Of a stretch of 64,000 nucleotides of DNA, positions 30,110 to 39,714 are shown in pieces. Position numbers and translations under genes: made by a program. Origin of the DNA: an uncultured Nioella sp. (lineage in GTDB: Bacteria; Pseudomonadota; Alphaproteobacteria; Rhodobacterales; Rhodobacteraceae); NCBI GenBank assembly GCA_947495575.1, contig CANLZL010000003.1:1-64000 (forward strand). Direction: 5' to 3'. How positions within the stretch are numbered: position 1 is the first letter of the stretch; each line of letters starts with the position of its first letter. The notes beneath the pieces were generated by a model. It was not told the DNA's origin. It was given only the letters and a program-made list of their open reading frames with translations, and searched no databases.

Positions 30110-30123
30110 AGCTCAAGGCCTCC

Positions 30124-30324
30124 TTAGCGCGAATAGGGCATGAAACCCTTGACGATTTTCTCGTCAGGGGCGGACAGAACAGTGGTGCCGCGGGCATCAC
30201 GAATGAATTTGCGGGTCCGTTTGATCATGCCATGGCGCTTGCCGGCCTGGCCTGCTTTGACACGGCCGTTGGCCGTGACCTTGAAGCGCTTCTTGGCGCT
30301 CGACTTGGTCTTCATCTTGGGCAT
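30124..30324 (-). CDS. rpmI: 50S ribosomal protein L35
   Basis: [37 protein letters not shown]. Confidence 0.98.
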   Translation of the reverse strand: MPKMKTKSSAKKRFKVTANGRVKAGQAGKRHGMIKRTRKFIRDARGTTVLSAPDEKIVKGFMPYSR

Positions 30325-30439
30325 TTCCGTCTCCGTCTTTTTTGGGTCGGTTCGAGGGGCGACTCGGCATGCCACTTAGGCCGGCCGTCCCGGGTGATAA
30401 GCGCGCCTGATAGCGCCGTTCAAAGGCAAGAGCAAGGGC

Positions 30440-30670
30440 TCAGTTAACGATCCGCGCCAAAGTCGTGATAAAGGCGTAAGGAATCTCGGTCCAGCCTTGC
30501 GGATCAGGCAGTGAATTATAGGCGTAGGCAAAAACACCAACCCCCGCCGCAAGCGCGGCAAGGGCAACTGTTGGAAACACTTTGTCAGACCATCCTGATA
30601 TTGCCGCCGCGATGGCAAAGGCCACGACAAGCGTGGAAATGGATATCAGGATATCTGGCGGAAAGATCAT
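30440..30670 (-). CDS. Small hypothetical membrane protein
   Basis: Two TM-like segments; overlaps pyk stop by 4 nt. Confidence 0.7.
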   Translation of the reverse strand: MIFPPDILISISTLVVAFAIAAAISGWSDKVFPTVALAALAAGVGVFAYAYNSLPDPQGWTEIPYAFITTLARIVN

Positions 30671-32112
30671 TCAAGATCTGTAGACAGGATCAGATGCTCT
30701 GCGCAAGGCGCAACACGGATAATGTTTGTCGTGCCTTGAACATTGAACGGCACACCCGCAGTCAAAACGATCTGGTCGGTGGCAGAAGCATGACCCATTG
30801 CACGGGCCGCGCGTGCCGCGGCAATAACCGCCATTTTGAAGCGGCTGAATTCTTCCGTTACAACGCAATCCGTGCCCCAGGTCAGGCACAAGCGACGGGC
30901 CACATTGTCCAGCGGCGTCATAGCGATGATCGGCACACGCGGACGTTCGCGGGCAACCAGCGATGCAGTAGTACCGGATTGAGTGAAGCAGCAGATCGCC
31001 TTAATCTCGGTTGTTTCCGCAATCTCACGGGCTGACGCAACGATGCCATCGGCCACTGTAGACCGGTTAACACGGCGCGCAGATTCGATGATTTCACGAT
31101 AGTTGGGATCGGATTCGACTTCCAAGGCCACCGCATGCATGGTTTGCACCGCTTCGATCGGGAAATCACCGGCAGCGCTTTCAGCGCTCAGCATCACGGC
31201 ATCCGCGCCCTCATAAATAGCGGTTGCCACATCAGACACTTCGGCGCGTGTCGGGACCGGGCTTTCGATCATCGATTCCAGCATCTGCGTTGCCACAATC
31301 ACCGGCTTGGCAGCAGCACGACATTTTCGGACCAGTCGTTTCTGGATCGGCGGAACGGAAGAGACCGGTAATTCAACGCCAAGGTCGCCGCGAGCCACCA
31401 TGATCCCGTCAGAGACAGACAGGATCTCGTCAAACGCTTTGACGGCAGCAGGCTTTTCAATCTTGGACAAAACAGCCGCGCGGCCCTTGGCCAGTTCGCG
31501 GGCTTCCTGAACATCAGCGGCGCGCTGCACAAAGCTGAGCGCCAGCCAGTCAACACCTAGTTCACAAGCAAATTCAAGGTCGCTGCGATCCTTGGCAGAC
31601 AAAGCGGCCAGTGGCAAAACGACGTCAGGAACGTTCACGCCCTTTCGGTCGGAAATCGTTCCGCCGGCAATCACGGAACAATCCGCAAAATCGTCCCCGC
31701 ATTTGTCGACACCCAGCTTGATCTTGCCATCATTGACCAACAACGTAGCACCCGGCTCCAGCGCCGCAAAAATCTCAGGATGGGGCAGTTGGACACGCGT
31801 TGCGTCGCCGGGTGCGTCATCCAGATCAAACCGGAACTTTGCACCAGTTTCCAGATCATGCGAATCCGCGGCAAATACCCCACACCGAAGTTTAGGGCCC
31901 TGAAGGTCAGCCAGAATCGCGATCGGGCGGCCGGCCTCACGCTCAACCTGACGGATTATCGAATGCCGGGCGCGCTGTTCGTCCTGCGTGCCGTGGCTCA
32001 TGTTCAAGCGAAAGACGTTTGCACCTGCTTCGAACAGGGCACGGATCATTTCGTAATCACTGGACGCGGGACCCAATGTTGCCACGATCTTTACGTTGCG
32101 TTGGCTTCTCAT
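30667..32112 (-). CDS. pyk: Pyruvate kinase
   Basis: MRSQRNVKIVATLGPASSDYEMIRALFEAGANVFRLNMSHG; IMVARGDLGVELP; MLESMIESPVPTRAEVSDVA. Confidence 0.97.
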   Translation of the reverse strand: MRSQRNVKIVATLGPASSDYEMIRALFEAGANVFRLNMSHGTQDEQRARHSIIRQVEREAGRPIAILADLQGPKLRCGVFAADSHDLETGAKFRFDLDDAPGDATRVQLPHPEIFAALEPGATLLVNDGKIKLGVDKCGDDFADCSVIAGGTISDRKGVNVPDVVLPLAALSAKDRSDLEFACELGVDWLALSFVQRAADVQEARELAKGRAAVLSKIEKPAAVKAFDEILSVSDGIMVARGDLGVELPVSSVPPIQKRLVRKCRAAAKPVIVATQMLESMIESPVPTRAEVSDVATAIYEGADAVMLSAESAAGDFPIEAVQTMHAVALEVESDPNYREIIESARRVNRSTVADGIVASAREIAETTEIKAICCFTQSGTTASLVARERPRVPIIAMTPLDNVARRLCLTWGTDCVVTEEFSRFKMAVIAAARAARAMGHASATDQIVLTAGVPFNVQGTTNIIRVAPCAEHLILSTDLE

Positions 32113-32231
32113 ATCTGTCCCAGGCTCCTACTTTTTTATGTTAGCGCTCACAATTTGGCGCTCTTATGACTCAATTCTTTTCACACGACAACTGGCGCTT
32201 GCGCCGCACCTGCAGTAATAGCCTTTTTGCA

Positions 32232-32987
32232 ATGAAGGATCACGTACAGATGACAGCCCCGTTTCATATTGAGGGGCAAGAACGCAATTCACGGTGGTTG
32301 GTTACCTGCGATCATGCAAGCAACCGGGTGCCCGAATGTGTAGGTGGCGGCAGTTTGGGCCTGCCCCGCGAAGATATGGAACGTCACATTGCTTATGACG
32401 TTGGCGCCGCTGGCCTGTCGCACGTCATGGCTGAAGCGCTAAATGCGCCCCTGATCCTTTCTGACTTCTCTCGCCTAGTGATTGACCCCAATCGTGGGGA
32501 ACATGATCCGACGGTTTTGATGCGCCTTTATGACGGCTCCATCATTCCCGCCAACCGCGATGCCGATGCCGCCGAGGTTGAGCGACGTCTTGCTGCGTTC
32601 CATCGCCCCTATCACGATGCGCTTGGCGCGATGGCGGCCGCGCGGGCGGATTGCGCACTGCTGGCAGTCCATAGCTTCACGCCGCAATTCAAAGGCCGTG
32701 CGCTGCGGCCATGGCATGTTGGCATTCTATATGCCGAAGACGACCGGATCGCCGCACCCCTGATTGACCGGCTAAAGGCCGAGGATGATATTTGCGTTGG
32801 CGACAATGAGCCCTACTCAGGCCACTTGCCCGGTGACACGATGGATCGGCACGGTACCCTACCCGGTCGCCCCCATGTATTGATCGAACTGCGAAACGAC
32901 CTGATCGAAACAGCTGAGCAACAACGCGCTTGGGGTCTGCGACTGGCACCGATCTTGAATGCAGCGCTGGCCGACGCCTCGGTCTGA
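32232..32987 (+). CDS. N-formylglutamate amidohydrolase family protein
   Basis: VTCDHASNRVP, HIAYDVGAAGLS, DFSRLVIDPNRG, LIELRNDLI. Confidence 0.9.
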   Translation: MKDHVQMTAPFHIEGQERNSRWLVTCDHASNRVPECVGGGSLGLPREDMERHIAYDVGAAGLSHVMAEALNAPLILSDFSRLVIDPNRGEHDPTVLMRLYDGSIIPANRDADAAEVERRLAAFHRPYHDALGAMAAARADCALLAVHSFTPQFKGRALRPWHVGILYAEDDRIAAPLIDRLKAEDDICVGDNEPYSGHLPGDTMDRHGTLPGRPHVLIELRNDLIETAEQQRAWGLRLAPILNAALADASV

Positions 32988-33090
32988 CCCTTAGACCGGG
33001 ACAGATCATCGCAAGGTCTTGGACCACGGCCTGACACACCCAATCTATCGAACAGGAAACGCGCCCATTGCTCATTGAGGAGGGCGCATA

Positions 33091-33330
33091 ATGACCATCG
33101 AAACTCTGACCAGCTTTTTCGGCTGGATGATTGTGATCAATTTCGGTCTACTAACCGTCTTTGCCGTGTTGATCATTGCCATGCGCAATTGGTCATCCAG
33201 AATCCACGCCCGCATGTTCGGGTTGGATGCAGGCGCCGTACGCCTGTCTTATTTCTATTTCATTGCAGGCTATGAAGTTCTGGCCTTTGTCTTTTGCCTT
33301 GTTCCGTGGCTTGCCCTGAAAATGCTCTAG
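33091..33330 (+). CDS. Small two-TM membrane protein (DUF6868-like)
   Basis: MTIETLTSFFGWMIVINFGLLTVFAVLIIAM...FYFIAGYEVLAFVFCLVPWLALKML; SD gaggagg. Confidence 0.75.
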   Translation: MTIETLTSFFGWMIVINFGLLTVFAVLIIAMRNWSSRIHARMFGLDAGAVRLSYFYFIAGYEVLAFVFCLVPWLALKML

Positions 33331-33400
33331 GCCCCACTTGTCCCAAGTTGGGCAGATTGCTACCTGACAATCAGATAATTGCCTCTGCCGGAGCATTCCC

Positions 33401-33715
33401 ATGGATGACCAGACCCGTATCGAACTCGAAGCTGCCGCCTTTCGCCGCCTGCGTCAGCACCTGATGGAAGACCGCACCGACGTGCAAAACATCGACATGA
33501 TGAACCTTGCCGGGTTCTGTCGGAACTGCCTGAGCCGATGGTATCAGGAGGCCGCCAATGAACGCAGCATCGACATGGACAAAACCGAGGCACGCGAGAT
33601 CTATTACGGCATGACCATGGATGAGTGGAAAACCAATTTCCAAACCGACGCCAGCCCGGAAAAACAAGCTGATTTCAAAAAGGCCTTTGCCGAGAATGTC
33701 GTGCGGAAACCGTAA
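33401..33715 (+). CDS. DUF1244 domain protein
   Basis: FRRLRQHLMEDRTDVQNIDMMNLAGFCRNCLSRWYQEAA. Confidence 0.88.
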   Translation: MDDQTRIELEAAAFRRLRQHLMEDRTDVQNIDMMNLAGFCRNCLSRWYQEAANERSIDMDKTEAREIYYGMTMDEWKTNFQTDASPEKQADFKKAFAENVVRKP

Positions 33716-33720
33716 GGGGC

Positions 33721-34218
33721 TTAAGCCGCACCGCCGCCTGCATACACTATAATGTCGAACCCTTCGTCAGGTGACGGCGGCACGAAGTGGCGCGAAATCT
33801 GCGCGAACTGTTCCTCCGTGACCTGAAATGGATGCGTGCCTCTGGCATTTCTTTGTCGTAAGCGAGATAAGCATTCGCCGTCAGGTACATCCAAGTAGTG
33901 CAGGATATGGGCAACCTGCGCGGTCTCGATCAACTCATGCATCCACGCCCGTTGCTGGATCGTGTTGGCCGCGAAATCCAAAATGACGGTCATACCGGCC
34001 TGTAGAAGCGCCACGATATGTGGCGACATGGCCGCCCGCAGCTTGGTCGAACACCTGACATAATCGGCAATTGTCGACATCTCTTCGGAGAAACAGGTAT
34101 CCAGCCATGCGTCTTCGCTGATCAGAACGGTTCTCGGCGCGTCAGCCAGTTTTGCGGCCAGCGTGGATTTTCCCGACGCAACCTTACCGCAGAGGATATG
34201 TAGCTTAGGCTGAGACAA
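33721..34218 (-). CDS. AAA/P-loop ATP-binding protein (kinase-like)
   Basis: LCGKVASGKSTLAAKLA Walker A; RLRQRNARGTHPFQVTEEQF. Confidence 0.82.
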   Translation of the reverse strand: MSQPKLHILCGKVASGKSTLAAKLADAPRTVLISEDAWLDTCFSEEMSTIADYVRCSTKLRAAMSPHIVALLQAGMTVILDFAANTIQQRAWMHELIETAQVAHILHYLDVPDGECLSRLRQRNARGTHPFQVTEEQFAQISRHFVPPSPDEGFDIIVYAGGGAA

Positions 34219-34220
34219 CT

Positions 34221-34988
34221 TCAGGCCACTGCCATCGCAGGCCGATAAAAAGCCGGACGCCCGTCTTCGCTCAACTCAGGGGCATAGGAATAACCGCCGA
34301 TATCAAAATCAAGGATCGCGGCCGGGTCCTTCAGCCGGTTCTGAATAATGAATCTGGCCATTGCACCGCGCGCCTTCTTGGCAAAGAAGCTGACAACTTT
34401 CGGCCCGCCCGGCTTTTCTTCCAGGAATTGAGGCGTGACCACGCGAGGGCGCAAAGCAACCGAGGCCACCGCCGAAAAGTACTCGACGGATGCACAGTTG
34501 ATCAGGGTGTCTGTTCCGGTCTTCTCTGCCTCAGCATTCAGGGCCTTGGCAATCCGGGTGCCCCACCAGTCGTACAGAGATTTTCCGCGCCGGGTTTTCA
34601 GACGCGTGCCCATTTCAAGACGATGCTCCTGAATAGCATCAAATGGGCGCAAGAGGCCGTATAGCCCGGACAGAATACGCAAATGATCCTGCGCATAGGC
34701 CAGCTCATCTGCATCCAACGACGCGGCCTCAAGCCCGGCATAAGTATCACCCGCAAACCCGAGAATTGCGGGGCGTTTTTCCTGCCCCTCGGCAAAGCGG
34801 GCAAAGCGATCTTTATTGAGTTTCGCCAAGGCATCACTCAAATGCATCAGGCGTTGCAATTCGGCTTTGGATTGGCGTTTTGCGACACGGGCCAGCGCCT
34901 CTGCCTCACCCTGAAACATAGGTTCGGACATCTCTAGCGTCCGTTCGGTCCAGTCCAGCCGCTTGGCCGGTGAAATCACGACAAGCAT
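34221..34988 (-). CDS. yaaA: Peroxide stress protein YaaA
   Basis: MLVVISPAKRLDWTE...LSGLYGLLRPFDAIQEHRLEMGTRL...FFAKKARGAMARFI. Confidence 0.95.
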   Translation of the reverse strand: MLVVISPAKRLDWTERTLEMSEPMFQGEAEALARVAKRQSKAELQRLMHLSDALAKLNKDRFARFAEGQEKRPAILGFAGDTYAGLEAASLDADELAYAQDHLRILSGLYGLLRPFDAIQEHRLEMGTRLKTRRGKSLYDWWGTRIAKALNAEAEKTGTDTLINCASVEYFSAVASVALRPRVVTPQFLEEKPGGPKVVSFFAKKARGAMARFIIQNRLKDPAAILDFDIGGYSYAPELSEDGRPAFYRPAMAVA

Positions 34989-37048
34989 TCGTCTTCCTTT
35001 ACCACGCGCAAAAACGCCGACCCGAACCGATCAACCTTGGCCTCGCCCATACCTTGGATGCGCGCCAGATCCTCTAAGGTATCGGGGCGGCGCTCTGCTA
35101 TTTTGCGGATCGTCGCATGCGTGCATGAGAGGTATTTATCGGTTCCCATCTCACCGCGAGATAGATCAACCTGAGCCTGAATCAACCGATCAAAAATCGG
35201 GCCTGCATCTCGTCCGGCCAGCGCCCGTCTGGCGGGATGTTCGGGGGCAGGCATATCGCCGGTTATCACTTGCAGAAACGCTGCGCCATATCGCTCCAGC
35301 TTGGTCGCGCCGACGCCACTGATCTTGGCCATCGCGTCCAAATTTGCAGGTCGGGTTTCGGCCATCTCAATCAATGTTTTATCCGTGAAGATTACATAGG
35401 CCGGAACACCCGCCTCTTCGGCCAAGGCCCGACGTTTGGCTTTAAGGGCTGACAGCAGCGGCGCATCTTCTTCGCTGACCAACATCTTTATTGCGGGACG
35501 CCGTGCCGCTTTCTTAATCGAGTCCTTGCGAAGCGTGATCCCCTCTTCTCCACGTAGGATCGGGCGGGCCTTATCAGTCATTCTCAGCGCGCCAAAACGC
35601 TCAGGGTCTGGGCGCACAAGGTCATGACCCATCATCTGGCGAAATACAGCCTGCCAGCCACGGCGATCAAACTCTGTCCCAATGCCAAAAGTGGGCAGGC
35701 TGTCATGACCTCGCTGACGTACTTTGTCGGTTTCGGATCCGATCAGGATATCGACAAGATGGCCGGTCCCGAAGTTTTCACCTGTGCGCAGGATAGCCGA
35801 AAGCGCCTTTTGAACAGCAACGCCTGCCTCAAACAATTCCGGCGGCTCAGAACAAAGGTCGCAATTGCCGCAGGGCTCTGGATCTTCACCAAAATACCCG
35901 AGCAAGACTTTGCGACGACAGCCAAGCGCCTCGGCCAATCCCAACAGCGCGTTGAGCCGCCCGTGATCGGCCATTTTCCGTTCGGGTGGGGCCAAACCTT
36001 CGTCGATCTGGGTCCGGCGAAACCGGATATCATCGGCGCCAAATAACGTCAGCGTGTCGGCAGGCGCCCCGTCGCGGCCTGCACGTCCAATTTCCTGATA
36101 GTAAGATTCGATGGATTTCGGCAGATCGGCATGCGCCACCCACCTGATGTCAGGCTTGTCGACCCCCATACCAAAGGCGATTGTCGCAACGACGACAAGA
36201 CCGTCTTCGCGGGAAAACCGGGCCTCTACGTCACGTCGATCCTCTGCCATCATTCCGCCGTGATAGTGACAGGCCTTGTGGCCCTCATCGCGCAACGCCT
36301 TGGCCAGCGTTTCAGTCTTTGCGCGAGTGCCGCAATAGACTATGCCGGATTGCCCCCTGCGGGCTGCGGCAAAAGACAGAATTTGGGCGCGGGGGCTGTT
36401 CTTGGCCTCAAAGGCCAGAGTCAGATTTGGCCGGTCAAAGCCACGCAAAAAGATGTCGGGCGTCGCAGATTCCGCAAACAAGCGACTTACGATTTCGTCT
36501 CGTGTCTCTGCGTCGGCCGTCGCCGTGAAGGCGGCCAAAGGGACATCCAGCGCTTGCCTAAGCGCTCCAATGCGCAGGTAGTCTGGCCGGAAATCGTGAC
36601 CCCATTGGCTGACGCAATGGGCCTCATCCACCGCAATCAGGCTGACACCCGCCCGCGACAACATCCGCTCGGTTCCGCCCGATGCAAGGCGCTCGGGCGC
36701 CATGTAGAGAAGTTTCAGACTGCCATCTTCCAGCCCGCGCCAAACCTCATCGGTTTCGTCTTCGGTATTGCCCGAGGTCAGCGCCCCGGCGGTCACGCCC
36801 GCCTCTTTCAACCCGCGCACCTGGTCGCGCATCAGGGCAATCAGGGGCGAGATGACAACTGTCAGGCCCTCGCGACACAAAGCAGGCAGCTGGAAGCACA
36901 GCGATTTGCCGCCGCCCGTCGGCATGATCGCCAACACATCTCGCCCGGCCACCACGGCCTCCACGATCTCCTCCTGGCCCGGACGGAAATTGGAAAAGCC
37001 AAAGACAGACGACAAAAGAGATTTGTGGCTGGACATATTAGGCGGCAC
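34976..37048 (-). CDS. recQ: ATP-dependent DNA helicase RecQ
   Basis: FRPGQEEIVEAVVAGRDVLAIMPTGGGKSLCFQLPAL; DEAH box; Zn-binding CRRKVLLGYFGEDPEPCGNCDLC; HRDC-like C-terminus. Confidence 0.96.
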   Translation of the reverse strand: MPPNMSSHKSLLSSVFGFSNFRPGQEEIVEAVVAGRDVLAIMPTGGGKSLCFQLPALCREGLTVVISPLIALMRDQVRGLKEAGVTAGALTSGNTEDETDEVWRGLEDGSLKLLYMAPERLASGGTERMLSRAGVSLIAVDEAHCVSQWGHDFRPDYLRIGALRQALDVPLAAFTATADAETRDEIVSRLFAESATPDIFLRGFDRPNLTLAFEAKNSPRAQILSFAAARRGQSGIVYCGTRAKTETLAKALRDEGHKACHYHGGMMAEDRRDVEARFSREDGLVVVATIAFGMGVDKPDIRWVAHADLPKSIESYYQEIGRAGRDGAPADTLTLFGADDIRFRRTQIDEGLAPPERKMADHGRLNALLGLAEALGCRRKVLLGYFGEDPEPCGNCDLCSEPPELFEAGVAVQKALSAILRTGENFGTGHLVDILIGSETDKVRQRGHDSLPTFGIGTEFDRRGWQAVFRQMMGHDLVRPDPERFGALRMTDKARPILRGEEGITLRKDSIKKAARRPAIKMLVSEEDAPLLSALKAKRRALAEEAGVPAYVIFTDKTLIEMAETRPANLDAMAKISGVGATKLERYGAAFLQVITGDMPAPEHPARRALAGRDAGPIFDRLIQAQVDLSRGEMGTDKYLSCTHATIRKIAERRPDTLEDLARIQGMGEAKVDRFGSAFLRVVKEDECLS

Positions 37049-37217
37049 TGCTCAGTTGGTATTGCTTTTCTTGGCTGAAAGGTCGCATAGCCCCATAGCA
37101 CCCGCAAGTGACCTGCGGACCTCTGCCCCAACTTCTTTTGTCAAAAACGACGTCTAAGTCGGACGGGAAGAGGTTTTCCGCTTCTTGCGGACAGAAAAAG
37201 GCATTCAAATCCGACGA

Positions 37218-37862
37218 CTATAACTCCAACAACTTGGGCAAATCCGCCATATCGTGAAACACCCTTGCGCCATGCGCAGCTAGCTGGCGCCCATCGTCAT
37301 GCGCGGCATACCCAAAACAACATATGTCTGCAGCCCTTGCAGCCTTCACACCCGAGGGGCTGTCTTCCACAACCACGCATTCTGCTGGTGTTACGCCAAA
37401 CGCGTCAGCCGCCGCCAGGAAAAGGCCGGGATCAGGTTTGGCAACCTTCAGAACATGTGCTGAAAAGCGCCGCCCCGCAAAGCGAGGAGACAATCCATTC
37501 TGGCCTAATGTGATATCCATCTTTTCTTCGCTGCCATTTGAAGCAACGCAAAAGGGGATCCCCGCCTGGTCCAGTCGGTCCAATACTTGGGGTATCCCCG
37601 CGATTATTGGCGTACCCGCTGCCAAAGCGGCGTAAATATCAGCATAGACATCATCCAGCCAGTTGTCAGGAAGGTCTACACCCCGGGCGCGCACTTCGTC
37701 GCCAACGCCAGACATCGTGCCGCCAACAAATAGGTCCAGGCAATCGTCGACTGTCACTGGAAATCCATGTCGGGTCAGGTTTTCGGCCAAAACACGATTG
37801 GTCACCGGTTCGCTGTCGACCAAAACGCCGTCACAATCAAAAATCACAAGTTTCGGGGGCAT
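37218..37862 (-). CDS. HAD-family hydrolase (beta-phosphoglucomutase/phosphatase-like)
   Basis: LVIFDCDGVLVDSEPV; VASNGSEEKM; VVEDSPSGVKAARAA. Confidence 0.92.
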   Translation of the reverse strand: MPPKLVIFDCDGVLVDSEPVTNRVLAENLTRHGFPVTVDDCLDLFVGGTMSGVGDEVRARGVDLPDNWLDDVYADIYAALAAGTPIIAGIPQVLDRLDQAGIPFCVASNGSEEKMDITLGQNGLSPRFAGRRFSAHVLKVAKPDPGLFLAAADAFGVTPAECVVVEDSPSGVKAARAADICCFGYAAHDDGRQLAAHGARVFHDMADLPKLLEL

Positions 37863-37865
37863 AGT

Positions 37866-38429
37866 TCAGGCCTCTAATTCCAAAATCGAAATACGGGTAT
37901 CGCCGTATTTACGCTGGTCCAGCAAATTACAACCAGACGGCAACGCGACGTCGGCGCTTTCTTCCCAAATTATCAACGCGTCCGGGGCGACCCACCCGCC
38001 CGAGATGGCCGTATTCAGCGCCCGTTCGCCCAGTCCTTTGCCGTAAGGCGGATCAAGGAATACAAGGTCAAACGGAGCCTGTTGAACCTCGCCCAGTTTT
38101 GTCGCGTCGCGCCGGAACACTTTGCTGGTTCCCTGCGCCGCGCAAAGACCGATATTTTCCCGCAAGAGCGCACGTGCGGCTGAACCGTCATCGACAAAAC
38201 AGGCAAAAGCTGCCCCGCGCGACAAAGCTTCCAGCCCAAGCGCTCCAGTGCCGGCAAAAAGGTCCAGCACACGTGCATTTGTGATCGGATCGCCATAGCC
38301 GCCATTTACCAGCAAATTGAATAGGCTTTCCCGGACTCTGTCGGTGGTCGGCCGAAGATGCGCGCCTGCATCACCTTTACCGACTGACGCCAGCCGCTTA
38401 CCTTTGTTTTTTCCGGCAATGATCCTCAC
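37866..38429 (-). CDS. rsmD: 16S rRNA (guanine(966)-N(2))-methyltransferase
   Basis: MRIIAGKNKGKRL...LRPTTDRVRESLFNLL; LDLFAGTGALGLEALSRGA; VFLDPPYGKG. Confidence 0.95.
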   Translation of the reverse strand: MRIIAGKNKGKRLASVGKGDAGAHLRPTTDRVRESLFNLLVNGGYGDPITNARVLDLFAGTGALGLEALSRGAAFACFVDDGSAARALLRENIGLCAAQGTSKVFRRDATKLGEVQQAPFDLVFLDPPYGKGLGERALNTAISGGWVAPDALIIWEESADVALPSGCNLLDQRKYGDTRISILELEA

Positions 38430-39634
38430 AGTTTTAGCAATGCCTTTAGGTCCGTATTGCCATCGGCCACTAAGTTTTTGTCAGGCGATTTCCCCATTGC
38501 CAACAGCCGCTTGCCAACCATGAAGGCGCGCGCTTCGTTGATCGCATCCACGGCCAGAAGGGTATCACCGCGATAATACCAAAATGAGATGGCACCATCC
38601 TCACCCCTGCGCGTGACCACGGTGTCATAGCCGGAGTTCAGGCCCGCAATCTGCAGCTTGGTGTCATATTGATCCGACCAGAACCACGGTGCCGGAACAT
38701 AATCTTTCTCAGCTCCCAGAATGTTTTCAGCAACGCATTCGGCCTGATCAATCGCGTTTTGCACACTTTCTAACCGTATGCGCACGCCATGATACGGGAA
38801 GGAGGCACAGTCACCCGCCGCCCAGATCGAGGCGTCCGAGCTGCGTCCTTGGGCGTTGACCTTGATCCCGTTTTCCAGAGCAAGCCCGGCAATATCTGCC
38901 AATCCTGTAGCCGGGGTGATGCCCACACCGATGATCGCCATATCCAGCGCCAGTTCCGTTCCATCAGATAGGATTGCACCGCTGACTTGCGCCTCTCCGG
39001 TCAGTTGGTCCAGCCCGACGCCTTCGCGAATGTCGACCCCGTTTGCCCGATGCAGGTTACGGAAAAAATCTGAAGTTTCCGGGCAGGCCACACGTTGCAA
39101 AATGCGATCGGCCATTTCTACCAAAGTGACTTGCATGCCTTTCTTGGCACAGACGGCTGCGGCCTCCAGCCCTATATATCCGCCCCCGATGATTAGAACC
39201 CGGCGCCCCTCGGCTACGCCCGGCGACATCGCGTCGATGTCGGCAAGGGTACGTACTGTATGGACGCCGCCCAATTTTCCGCCAATTTCCGCCGGCAGAC
39301 GACGAGGGACCGACCCGGTTGTCAGTGCGAGGTGGTCATAGGGTACCTCGTCTTCTCCAAGCCGAACTGTCTTGGCCTCAACATCAATAGCGTCCACAGG
39401 TTGGCCCAGACGAAGGTCAATCTGATGCTCTTCAAAATAGGATTCCGGGCGCAAGTAAAGCCGATCAAGCGCCATATCGCCCAACAGATAGCCCTTGGAC
39501 AGGGGTGGGCGCTGGTAAGGAGGCACAGGTTCTTCGCCGATTAGAGTAATCTCTCCGCCAAACCCTTTGCTTCGGAGCTTTGCCACCAGTGACAGCCCAG
39601 CCTGCCCTGCCCCGATCACAACCACTTTGGTCAT
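38426..39634 (-). CDS. FAD-dependent ferredoxin/rubredoxin-type NAD(P)H reductase
   Basis: VVVIGAGQAGLSLVAKLRSKGF; PYQRPPLSKGYL; VLIIGGGYIGLEAAAV; IWAAGDCA. Confidence 0.92.
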   Translation of the reverse strand: MTKVVVIGAGQAGLSLVAKLRSKGFGGEITLIGEEPVPPYQRPPLSKGYLLGDMALDRLYLRPESYFEEHQIDLRLGQPVDAIDVEAKTVRLGEDEVPYDHLALTTGSVPRRLPAEIGGKLGGVHTVRTLADIDAMSPGVAEGRRVLIIGGGYIGLEAAAVCAKKGMQVTLVEMADRILQRVACPETSDFFRNLHRANGVDIREGVGLDQLTGEAQVSGAILSDGTELALDMAIIGVGITPATGLADIAGLALENGIKVNAQGRSSDASIWAAGDCASFPYHGVRIRLESVQNAIDQAECVAENILGAEKDYVPAPWFWSDQYDTKLQIAGLNSGYDTVVTRRGEDGAISFWYYRGDTLLAVDAINEARAFMVGKRLLAMGKSPDKNLVADGNTDLKALLKL

Positions 39635-39714
39635 TCAATCTGCCCTTCGCTCTGGCGCGCAGCGTCATGCGCTCTATATCCACTGGCTAATGCAAACTTA
39701 AAGAGAGAACAATC

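Noticed and set aside
36131-37078. 315-aa plus-strand ORF antisense to recQ
   Set aside because: Shadow of recQ; no domain signature
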